A stretch of DNA of 64,000 nt from Alphaproteobacteria bacterium (GTDB taxonomy: Bacteria > Myxococcota_A > UBA796 > GCA-2862545). The notes beneath the pieces are model-generated. The model was given only the letters and a program-made list of their open reading frames with translations. It did not search any database and had not been told where the DNA came from. The position numbers and the translations under genes are program-made. Shown here in pieces: positions 16,594-23,770 of this stretch; position 1 is the first letter of the stretch; the number at the start of each line of letters is the position of its first letter. The stretch lies in contig JACKEO010000004.1 of assembly GCA_020632955.1 (NCBI GenBank), positions 293,704 to 357,703 of the forward strand, in the 5' to 3' direction.

Positions 16594-17736
16594 TCAGCCC
16601 GCCTCGGCCGCGGCCGCCGCCTCGGCGCCGGCCTCGGCAGGCGCGTCCTTCGACGGCTTCGGGTCGCCGGGCTCCCGCACGCGCGCGCCGTCGCGCAGGC
16701 TGCCCTGGCCCACCACCACCACGGCGTCGCCCTCGGCCACCCCGCTCGCGATCTCGGTGACCAGCGGGTCCGACAGGCCGAGCGCCACCGGCACGCGGCG
16801 GGCCACCTTCACCTGCTCCGACGCCCCCTCGGGCACCTCGCGCTCCACCCGGAAGAGCACGGCCACGCCGTTGTCGTACACCACGGCGTCCTTGGGCACG
16901 ACGAGCACGGCCTCGCGCCGATCGACCTCGAGCTGCACCGACACGTACTGGCCCGGGCGCAGCACCTCCTGCCCGGGATCGAGCGTGAGGGTGACCTCGA
17001 AGGTGCCGGTGGTGGGGTCGATGACCGGCGCGATGCGCGTGACCCGCGCGTCGGCCGCCGCGGCCTCGTCGTAGGCGGAGACCAGCCGGGCCGGCTGCCC
17101 CACGCGCACCCGGGAGACGTCGCGCTCCGGGAGCCGGGCGCGCACGAGCAGCTCCGACAGGTCGACCACCTGGAAGATGCGCCGCGCCGACGTGGCCAGC
17201 TCGCCCACCCGCAGGTCGCGCGCGGCCACCACGCCGTCGATGGGCGAGGTGATGCGCGTGTCGCCGGCGGTGCGGGCGGCCTCGCGCAGGCGGGTGCGCG
17301 CCGTGGCGAGCTGGTAGCGGAGGTCTTCGAGCTCTCGCTCGCTCACCGCCCCGCGCTCGAAGAGCTGCCGCAGCTCGGCCACGCGATCCTCGAGCTGGTC
17401 GACCTCGGCCCGCGCCACCTCGGCGCCCGCGTCGAGGGAGACGTTCTCGAGCACGGCCAGCGCCTGGCCCTTGCGCACGCGGTCGCCCACGTCGACGAGC
17501 ACCTGCAGGGCGCGCCCCGTGGCGGTGGGCACCAGGTCGGCGCTGGCCACGGCCTCCACGGCGGCGGAGGCCACGAGCAGGTCGCGCACGTCGCCGCGAC
17601 CCACGGGGGCCGTCTCGACCACCGCCACCGGCACCGGGCGTTCCTTGGCGTGCTCCTCGCCCTCGTCGCCACCGCAGGCGACGAGGCCCGCGCCCAGCAG
17701 CCAGAGCAGGGCGAGCGTGGCGCCCACTGCGCGCAT
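16594..17736 (-). CDS. Efflux RND transporter periplasmic adaptor (membrane fusion protein)
   Basis: A 380-aa HlyD/AcrA-type adaptor, lipid-anchored (lipobox AGLVAC, about residue 21). In order: lipoyl half (VVETAPVGRGDVRDLL, GDRVRKGQALAVLENV), a short alpha-hairpin (AEVDQLEDRVAELRQLFERG), second lipoyl half (DTRITSPIDGVVAARDLRVG), beta-barrel with IDPTTGTFEVTL and the membrane-proximal domain. An acidic/Ala-rich tail ends the protein. It bridges the inner-membrane permease and an outer-membrane duct. It is first in the operon adaptor-permease-PDZ; GAGAGGT precedes the ATG. The 138-base gap to the divergent gene at 17875 must hold the promoter. Confidence 0.93.
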   Translation of the reverse strand: MRAVGATLALLWLLGAGLVACGGDEGEEHAKERPVPVAVVETAPVGRGDVRDLLVASAAVEAVASADLVPTATGRALQVLVDVGDRVRKGQALAVLENVSLDAGAEVARAEVDQLEDRVAELRQLFERGAVSERELEDLRYQLATARTRLREAARTAGDTRITSPIDGVVAARDLRVGELATSARRIFQVVDLSELLVRARLPERDVSRVRVGQPARLVSAYDEAAAADARVTRIAPVIDPTTGTFEVTLTLDPGQEVLRPGQYVSVQLEVDRREAVLVVPKDAVVYDNGVAVLFRVEREVPEGASEQVKVARRVPVALGLSDPLVTEIASGVAEGDAVVVVGQGSLRDGARVREPGDPKPSKDAPAEAGAEAAAAAEAG

Positions 17737-17874
17737 CGCGACCTCTCGCAGACGGCCGGGACCTAGCGCGGACGGCTGCTTCCCGCCGGTGCGTCGACGA
17801 CTTCGGACGACTGGCCCGGCATCGTCCCGTCGACCGCGGTAGGCTCGCCCCGCCCGCCTCGCCCCGCACGGCCC

Positions 17875-19371
17875 ATGCACCCCCTCTCCGCCGCCGTCGC
17901 CGATCTCTTCGAGGCGCTCGCGCGTCACGGCCGGGCGGTCACGCGCAGCGACGAGGACCAGCGCCGTCAGCTCGCCACCGAGGTGGGCGGGCACGTGGCG
18001 CACGTGGTGAGCGTGGCCGAGCAGGGGCCCGCGCCCGCGAAGGACGAGCCGCCCCCTCGCGCCGTGGCGCTCGCCATGGCCCGCGCGCTCTTCGGCTCGC
18101 CCCACCTGTCGCAGACGCTGTCGGTCTTCACCACGGCCAGCGAGTACCGGGTGTTCGTGCCCTCGCCGCAGCTCGCCGACGCGCTGGGCCTCGCCCCGTG
18201 GGAGCTCGAGGAGCTGCGCAACGACCTCGACGTGGAGGTGGCCGCCTTCCTCAAGCAGAGCCGTGCCCTGCACTGGCTCTGGTCGAAGGGCGGCAACCCG
18301 AAGATCGCCCCCGCCCCGCTGTGGACCCTGCTCTTCCCGGGCTCGGTGCAGCCCCAGGCCGAGCGCTTCGCCTACCGGGGCGGCCGGCTCTACGCGCTGG
18401 TCGACCAGCCCGCGCCCCCGCCGGTGGAGGCGCTCTACCTGCCCTGGCTCCCCGGCTCGGAGCGCTGGACGGCGGTGCCCACCACGCACTTCGCCGCCCG
18501 CTACCTCGATCCCAGCCTCGTGCGGTCGCTGTCGCGGGCCATCGGGGGCCCCGAGGCCGAGATCGTCGACCTGCTCGACGAGGTGGTGTGCGTGGTGCCC
18601 GCCGACGACGAGCAGGCCTTCCTCCTCAAGGACCGCTGGCGGAGCGAGGGCTGGTCGGCCGTCACGGGCATCGGCCGCGCCCACCCCACCCCCGCCTGGC
18701 TCACCCTGCGCCTCGCGCCCGACGCCATCGAGCCCGACGGCTGGCTCGAGAAGCAGGGCGACGGCCTCGCGCTGAAGACGCCCACGCGCGTGTTCGACCG
18801 CCACGCGATGGGCCGCATCGCCACGATGATGAACGGCATCTACGGCGAGATCTGCGCGCGCACGCTCACCCGCGAGAAGATCGACGCCCACCGCCAGAGC
18901 GTGCTCTTCGACCTCGACCCCTACATCCAGCGCGTGCTCCAGCCCCTCCTCGACTGGGCCGTGGACCCGCGCACCCACCGTCACCTCGCCGGCCGCATGG
19001 GCGTGGAGCCCGAGCACGTGGGCGCCGCCATGGCCCAGGTCCGCGACGGCTGGGCCCGCGCCGCGGCCACCTCCTGGGGCGGCGTGCCCACCGAGGAGCG
19101 CCCGTTCACGGTGCAGTCCATCCTCGCAGCCCACCTCGCCGTGAGCCAGGCCTCGCTCCACCGCCTCTTCCACGCCGAGGACGACCCACGCGCCCCCCAC
19201 AGCCGCATCCTCCTCCTCTTCGTCGCCCACTACCTGAAGGACGCCCCGCTGGGCCGCCTCTGGAAGACGGTGGACGGCAAGCTGCCGCCGCCGGAGGACG
19301 TGGTGGGCCAGTGGTTCTGGCCACTGTGGCTGCGGGTGCTGGACGCGATCGACGCGACGGAGAGCCCGTAG
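17875..19371 (+). CDS. Unrecognised 498-aa protein
   Basis: A soluble-looking protein with no signal peptide, no membrane segment and no motif I recognise. It is rich in Trp and aromatic pairs (HWLWSKGG, SWGGVPTEERPF, WFWPLWLRVLDAID) and has a helical C-terminal half with KIDAHRQSVLFDLDPYIQ. Codon use and GC are as in neighbours, so it looks like a real, native gene. The ATG at 17875 directly follows a short divergent gap shared with the RND operon. The gene ends 124 bases before the Fic start, in front of the palindromes. No function is proposed. Confidence 0.75.
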   Translation: MHPLSAAVADLFEALARHGRAVTRSDEDQRRQLATEVGGHVAHVVSVAEQGPAPAKDEPPPRAVALAMARALFGSPHLSQTLSVFTTASEYRVFVPSPQLADALGLAPWELEELRNDLDVEVAAFLKQSRALHWLWSKGGNPKIAPAPLWTLLFPGSVQPQAERFAYRGGRLYALVDQPAPPPVEALYLPWLPGSERWTAVPTTHFAARYLDPSLVRSLSRAIGGPEAEIVDLLDEVVCVVPADDEQAFLLKDRWRSEGWSAVTGIGRAHPTPAWLTLRLAPDAIEPDGWLEKQGDGLALKTPTRVFDRHAMGRIATMMNGIYGEICARTLTREKIDAHRQSVLFDLDPYIQRVLQPLLDWAVDPRTHRHLAGRMGVEPEHVGAAMAQVRDGWARAAATSWGGVPTEERPFTVQSILAAHLAVSQASLHRLFHAEDDPRAPHSRILLLFVAHYLKDAPLGRLWKTVDGKLPPPEDVVGQWFWPLWLRVLDAIDATESP

Positions 19372-19381
19372 GGTGCGGATT

Positions 19382-19439
19382 CGCCTCATGATGTGAGGCG
19401 ATTGCGGGCCGTATTCGCCTCACGATAAGATGCGAATAC
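19382..19439. promoter_or_regulatory. Two palindromes upstream of fic, likely operators
   Basis: Palindrome 1: CGCCTCA (19382-19388), 5-base spacer, TGAGGCG (19394-19400). Palindrome 2: GTATTCGC (19411-19418), 13-base spacer, GCGAATAC (19432-19439). Both share the half-site ATTCGCCTCA-N-GAT, so they look like two operators for one dimeric regulator. The stretch is less GC-rich than its surroundings. It sits 57-114 bases before the fic ATG; the Fic protein itself ends in a winged-helix-like segment and could be the regulator (inference). Confidence 0.6.
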
Positions 19440-19495
19440 GTCGCCGAACCGCCTCACGGCCGCCGGAGGCATCCTCGACGCTGGGCCCACGCGCC

Positions 19496-20632
19496 ATGCA
19501 CACCTGGCTCTGGCAGCACCCCGACTGGACCACGCGCCTGCGGTGGGACGCGGCGCGCCTGCTGCCCGTGCTCGCCGCCGCGCGGCGGGCGCAGGGCCGG
19601 CTGTTGGGACGCGCCGACGCGCTGGAGCTGGGGCTCGGGGAGCACCGCGCCCGCACGCTGGTGCAGGAGGCCGTCACCACCAGCGCCGTCGAGGGCGAAC
19701 ACCTCGATCCCGACGTGGTGCGGTCCTCCGTGGCGCGGCGGCTGCACCTGCCCACCGCGGGGCTGCCCGCGGTGCAGCGCGCCACCGATGGGCTCGTCGA
19801 GGCCCTCCTCCACGCGACGCAGGGCGCCGACGAGCCGCTCACGGCGGCACGGCTCCAGGGCTGGCAGGCCGCGCTCTTCCCCACCGGCTTCTCCGGCATG
19901 CGGCGGGTCACCGTGGGCGCGTGGCGCACCGACAGCGCGCCCATGCAGGTGGTGTCGGGACGGGAGGGTCGTGAGCGCGTGCACTTCGAGGCTCCCCCTG
20001 CCGCACAGGTCTCCGCGGAGATGGCGCGCTTCCTCCTGTGGTGGGAGCACTGGGCCGCCTCGATGGACGGCCTGCTGCGCGCAGGCCTCGCCCACCTCTG
20101 GTTCGTGACGGTCCACCCCTTCGACGACGGCAACGGTCGCGTGGCGCGGGTGCTCACCGAGCACGCCCTGGCCAGGGACGAGGGCACGGCGGTGCGCCTC
20201 TACAGCCCCAGCGCGCGGATCCTGCAGGAGCGCGCGCCGTACTACGCCGCCCTGGAGGCGGCCCAGCGTGGCGACGGCGAGGTCACCGACTGGCTGGCGT
20301 GGTTCGTCGGGTGCCTGCACCGGGCCATCGAGGACGCCGAGCAGGGCATCGACGGCGTGCTCGACCGCGCCCGCTTCTGGCAGGCCCACGCTGGCCTCTC
20401 CCTCGGACCTCGCCAGCGCAAGGTGGTCGAGCGCCTGCTCCTCGCAGGGCGCGAGGGCTTCGAGGGCGGCCTCACCACCCGGAAGTACGTCGCGCTCACG
20501 GGCGCGAGCCGCGCCACCGCCCAGCGTGAGATCGCCGAGCTGCTGGATGCGGGACTCCTCACACGCCTCCCAGGAGGCGGGAGGAGCACCCGCTACGCCC
20601 TGGTATGGGACGACCATCCCGCGACCTCGTGA
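19496..20632 (+). CDS. Fic family protein (AMP transferase), DUF4172 type
   Basis: A 378-aa Fic protein. The N-terminal DUF4172-like part starts MHTWLWQHPDW and includes LLPVLAAARRAQGRLLG. The inhibitory helix motif TTSAVEG (T62-x3-E66-G67) precedes the Fic core, so it is a class II, self-inhibited enzyme. The core is HPFDDGNGRVAR (His about residue 207), the full HPFx[D/E]GNGRxxR motif, so AMPylation should be possible. The C-terminal 70 residues look like a winged helix (TTRKYVALTGASRATAQREI). The ATG at 19496 was chosen because DUF4172 proteins begin at this Trp-rich segment and an earlier start would place an operator palindrome inside the gene. No separate antitoxin is adjacent. Confidence 0.92.
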   Translation: MHTWLWQHPDWTTRLRWDAARLLPVLAAARRAQGRLLGRADALELGLGEHRARTLVQEAVTTSAVEGEHLDPDVVRSSVARRLHLPTAGLPAVQRATDGLVEALLHATQGADEPLTAARLQGWQAALFPTGFSGMRRVTVGAWRTDSAPMQVVSGREGRERVHFEAPPAAQVSAEMARFLLWWEHWAASMDGLLRAGLAHLWFVTVHPFDDGNGRVARVLTEHALARDEGTAVRLYSPSARILQERAPYYAALEAAQRGDGEVTDWLAWFVGCLHRAIEDAEQGIDGVLDRARFWQAHAGLSLGPRQRKVVERLLLAGREGFEGGLTTRKYVALTGASRATAQREIAELLDAGLLTRLPGGGRSTRYALVWDDHPATS

Positions 20633-20658
20633 CCCCGCCGCTCCAGCCGGACCCGCGC

Positions 20659-21243
20659 ATGCCCCGCACCCTCGCCCTCGTCCTCGCGTGCGCCCTCCTC
20701 CCGGGCTCGGCCCTCGCCACCCAGTGCGTCGTGGATGTCTCGGGCACCCGGTACTCGGTGGTGGACTTCAGGGCGCCGCCCACGTCCGGCGAGGCCCCCG
20801 AGCAGGTGGCGGCCCGCGCCACGGTGGTGGTGCACCTCGTGGTGGACGAGGACCCGCTGCGCTCCTCGGTGCGCACCGCGCCGCCCACGCCTGCGACCCG
20901 CTGGATGACCGCGCGCGTGGTGCGGGCGTGGAAGTGGCCCGGGGGCGCCGACGCCCTGCCGGCCACGCTCGAGGTCCCCGGCGTCCACGCGACCAGCTTC
21001 CTGAGGACGCTCGGGCCGGGCGCGTGGCTCGTGTTCACCGGCGCGCCCGAGGACGGACGCCTCCCCGTCGGCCGGTGCAGCCCGGTCCGACGCCTCTCGG
21101 TGCCGCCCGGCGTCGACCCGGCCGTGGAGATCGAGACCATCGTGGTGGGCGAGCCGGCGCTCGGGAGGCTCACCGCGGCGCTGGGGCCGGCCTTCACGCC
21201 CACGGTCGACCCCGCGCCCACAGCCCCCGCGCCCCCTCGCTGA
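20659..21243 (+). CDS. Secreted protein, possible NTR/TIMP-like fold
   Basis: A 194-aa protein with Sec signal peptide (LALVLACALLPGSALA). The mature sequence has QCVVDVSG at the N-terminus, MTARVVRAWKWPGGADALPA in the middle and GAWLVFTGAPEDGRLPVGRC near residue 150. The order Cys at the mature N-terminus, a beta-strand with WKxP, then YLVF-like strand and Cys resembles bacterial TIMP/netrin-like domains; this is a weak visual match. A Pro/Ala tail ends the protein. It follows fic by 26 bases but has no evident functional tie. Confidence 0.7.
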   Translation: MPRTLALVLACALLPGSALATQCVVDVSGTRYSVVDFRAPPTSGEAPEQVAARATVVVHLVVDEDPLRSSVRTAPPTPATRWMTARVVRAWKWPGGADALPATLEVPGVHATSFLRTLGPGAWLVFTGAPEDGRLPVGRCSPVRRLSVPPGVDPAVEIETIVVGEPALGRLTAALGPAFTPTVDPAPTAPAPPR

Positions 21244-21265
21244 CGCCGAGAGGGCCTGCGCCCGC

Positions 21266-21817
21266 TCACCCCTCCCGCAGCGCCCGCCACCGCGCCTGGG
21301 TGATCTCCCAGACGTCGCACACGGCCTCCCCGGTGTGCAGCGTGAGCGTGCTGGTGCCCGTGCGCACGCCGCCGGTGCGCTCCTTGAGGCGCGCCGACCG
21401 GGCGTTGCGCTGCGCCGTCACCACCTCGAGGCGCGGCCAGCCGAGCTCGAGGAGGAGGTGGTCCTGCACGGCGGTGACCGCCTCGGTCATCCACCCGCGA
21501 CCCTGGAAGTCGGGGTGGAGCCACAGCCCGCGCTGGCCCGCGGCGCTGGTCTCCCGCCGCACCTCGACGAGGCCCGCGAGGTCGTCGGGGGCGTCGCGTG
21601 GCACCAGCGCCCACGCCCACCGCCTGCCCGCTGCGACCTCGGGCAGGAGCCCGCGGGCGAGGAAGTCCCGGGCGCCGTCCTCCGGGTAGGGCCAGGGCAC
21701 CACAGTGGACAGGTGCTGGATGACCTCCCAGGTGGCGAAGCGTCGCTGCAGCGCGGGCGCGTCGTCGATCGTGGGCGCCCGGAGCACCAGGTGCTCGGTG
21801 TGCAGGGTGGGGATCAC
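21266..21817 (-). CDS. GNAT family N-acetyltransferase (RimJ/RimL-like)
   Basis: A 183-aa GNAT enzyme. It opens with TEHLVLRAPTIDDAPALQRR, the typical RimJ/RimL N-terminus, and has the acetyl-CoA-binding motif A (GLWLHPDFQGRGWMTEAV) followed by NARSARLKERTG, the conserved Asn segment. It transfers an acetyl group from acetyl-CoA to an amine; substrate is unknown. Start is GTG at 21817, preceded by GGGAGGCCGC. It ends 22 bases from the stop of the convergent secreted-protein gene. Confidence 0.9.
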   Translation of the reverse strand: MIPTLHTEHLVLRAPTIDDAPALQRRFATWEVIQHLSTVVPWPYPEDGARDFLARGLLPEVAAGRRWAWALVPRDAPDDLAGLVEVRRETSAAGQRGLWLHPDFQGRGWMTEAVTAVQDHLLLELGWPRLEVVTAQRNARSARLKERTGGVRTGTSTLTLHTGEAVCDVWEITQARWRALREG

Positions 21818-21991
21818 GCGGCCTCCCGAGGCCGCAGCGTGGCCCCGACGGCAGCGTCTCCGCAAGCCCTGCCATCGCGCCACGCGGCGCCCTTGCTCAC
21901 CGTCCCCCTCGGGGTCATGGGAGCCGCGGGGGGGAGTGGCGCAGGGCGCCAGGGTCCGGCAGGGCGCCGGGCGCCGGTCCCCGGAGCCACC

Positions 21992-22954
21992 ATGCGTCGC
22001 CTGCTGCTGCTGTCGGTCCTCGTCCTCACCTTCGCCTCTCCTGCCGAGGCCGGGAAGAAGGGAGCGCAGAAGGCCGGCAACGCCGAGGGACCGAAGGCCG
22101 CCACGGTCACGATCGGCTGCGGCTTCGAGGTGGGCACCACGGCCCGCTATGCCTACGAGCACGTCGTGCGGTCCACGAAGGGCGAGGCCAGCACATCGCA
22201 CACGTCCCGGGCGGAGCGTCGGCTCACCGTGGTGGCCTCCGACGACACGGGCATCGAGGTGGAGGTCGTCGACCTGTCCCTGAGCGTCGAGGGCGAGGTC
22301 ACTCCGATGATGCGGGCCATCCCGGCCCTCGCCGAGGGCGCGCCCGGCGCGGTGCGCGTGCGGCTCGACCACGGGACCGGGCAGGTGACCGTGCAGGACG
22401 CGGAAGCCTACGCCGCGGCACTGCAGGCGCACTTCGCGAGCCGCCGCGACCAGGTCGTCGCCGCCACGCCAGGCCTGGACGGTGTCCTGCTCGACCAGAT
22501 GCTCGCCATGCTGGCGCGTCCCGAGCTCGCGACGAAGGACGCGCTCGAGGCGGTGACGCCGGTGCTGCAGCAGGCCTGCGTGGAGCTCGTGCCGGGGCCC
22601 ACGCCCTACGAGGTCGCTCTCCCCAACTTCCTCGGGGGTGCACCCCTGCCCGCCAAGGGCACGCTCACCGCGCACGAGAAGGGCGGCATCGCGCAGGTCG
22701 AGACCCGGGAGCAGGTGGACTCGCGGCCGATCGTCCAGAGCATCCTCGAGATGCTCCGCGCCAAGGGCATCGCCTCGCTCCCGCCCGAGATGGAGCGGAT
22801 CATGGCGCAGACGCCCCCCGACGTGTCCACCCGGTTCGTGGTGCGGATCGACGCCGCCACGGGCTGGCCGATCGGGTGGACGATCGAGCGCCGCACCGTG
22901 GCCCCGCCGTTCTCCCACCGCATCGACGAGATCAAGGTGAAGCGCCTGCCCTGA
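21992..22954 (+). CDS. Secreted hypothetical protein
   Basis: A 320-aa protein with signal peptide MRRLLLLSVLVLTFASPAEA and a basic segment directly after it (GKKGAQKAGN). The mature part looks beta-rich: CGFEVGTTARYAYEHVVRST, VEVVDLSLSVEGEV, then a helical section with two cysteines across the protein and a final strand pair (TRFVVRIDAATGWPIGWTIE). The last segment resembles proteins of the DUF6263/lipoprotein type that measure surfactant-like or binding folds, but I do not assign a family. Divergent from the GNAT gene with a 174-base gap. Confidence 0.72.
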   Translation: MRRLLLLSVLVLTFASPAEAGKKGAQKAGNAEGPKAATVTIGCGFEVGTTARYAYEHVVRSTKGEASTSHTSRAERRLTVVASDDTGIEVEVVDLSLSVEGEVTPMMRAIPALAEGAPGAVRVRLDHGTGQVTVQDAEAYAAALQAHFASRRDQVVAATPGLDGVLLDQMLAMLARPELATKDALEAVTPVLQQACVELVPGPTPYEVALPNFLGGAPLPAKGTLTAHEKGGIAQVETREQVDSRPIVQSILEMLRAKGIASLPPEMERIMAQTPPDVSTRFVVRIDAATGWPIGWTIERRTVAPPFSHRIDEIKVKRLP

Positions 22955-22960
22955 TCGCAC

Positions 22961-23656
22961 TCAGCGCAGCAGCACGGGCTCCACGGGCTCCTCCGTCACC
23001 ACCCCGTCCACGCGCTCCACCCGGTAGGCCCGCGCACCCGGACGCGAGCTGACGAAGGAGACGAGCTCGCCGTCCACGAAGTGCGCAGCCACCCCGTCGT
23101 CGCAGGCGATGCCCGGGAGCATCGCCCCGCTCCCCACGGCCTCGCGGTAGGCGGGCCGGCGCGCCGCCTCGCCGTCGTAGTGAGGGCAGGCGCTGCCCCG
23201 CAGGAAGCCAAGGCCGGTGAGCGGCTGCAGCGTGCCGGTGACCGAGTCGGTCAGACCCTGCTCGAACCAGCAGATGGCGCCTGCGCTGATGCCGCCCAGC
23301 ACCGCACCGCGCGCCCAGGCCTCCGCCAGCATCCGGTCGAGGCCCCACTCCTTCCACAGCACGAGCAGGTTCCGCGTGTTCCCACCGCCGACGTAGAAGA
23401 CGTCCTGGTCGAGGACGAAGGCGCGCAGGTCGCCTTCGGGGGGGTGGAAGAGCGACAGGTGGCGCGGCGCGCAGTCGAGCTCGGCCATCGACCGGTAGAA
23501 GCGCTCCTCGCAGTCCGCCGCGTCCCCGCTCGCCGTGCCCACGAAGCAGACCTTCGGTCTCGTCTTCCCGGAGAGCGACAGCAGGTGGCGGTCGAGGGCG
23601 AGGTTGTCGGGCTCCATCAGGAAGCCTCCCCCGCCCATCGCCAGCAGATGCCGCAT
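22961..23656 (-). CDS. Peptidase S51 family protein (peptidase E-like)
   Basis: A 231-aa serine peptidase of family S51 (peptidase E, cyanophycinase). The family hallmarks are AMGGGGF at the N-terminus, VFYVGGGNTRNLL and the nucleophile elbow GISAGAICWFE (Ser about residue 121). These enzymes cleave N-terminal Asp-containing dipeptides or related substrates. It lacks a signal peptide, so it acts in the cytoplasm. The ATG at 23656 was chosen over an upstream in-frame start because GGAGG precedes it and the domain starts at once. Its stop is 6 bases from the stop of the convergent gene. Confidence 0.9.
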   Translation of the reverse strand: MRHLLAMGGGGFLMEPDNLALDRHLLSLSGKTRPKVCFVGTASGDAADCEERFYRSMAELDCAPRHLSLFHPPEGDLRAFVLDQDVFYVGGGNTRNLLVLWKEWGLDRMLAEAWARGAVLGGISAGAICWFEQGLTDSVTGTLQPLTGLGFLRGSACPHYDGEAARRPAYREAVGSGAMLPGIACDDGVAAHFVDGELVSFVSSRPGARAYRVERVDGVVTEEPVEPVLLR

Positions 23657-23770
23657 CGCGCCTCCCGCCCGGGGGTGGACGACCCCGACCCACGCCATCC
23701 TGCAGGCTCGCCCCGTCGCACGGCAAGCCCCCCGGCGCCGGGACGCCGGCGGGCCGCGCAGCCGCCGCGC

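Noticed and set aside
13282..17766. 1494-residue plus-strand frame opposite the RND operon
   Set aside because: His/Gln/Gly-rich shadow of the permease and adaptor on the other strand; no domain is visible.
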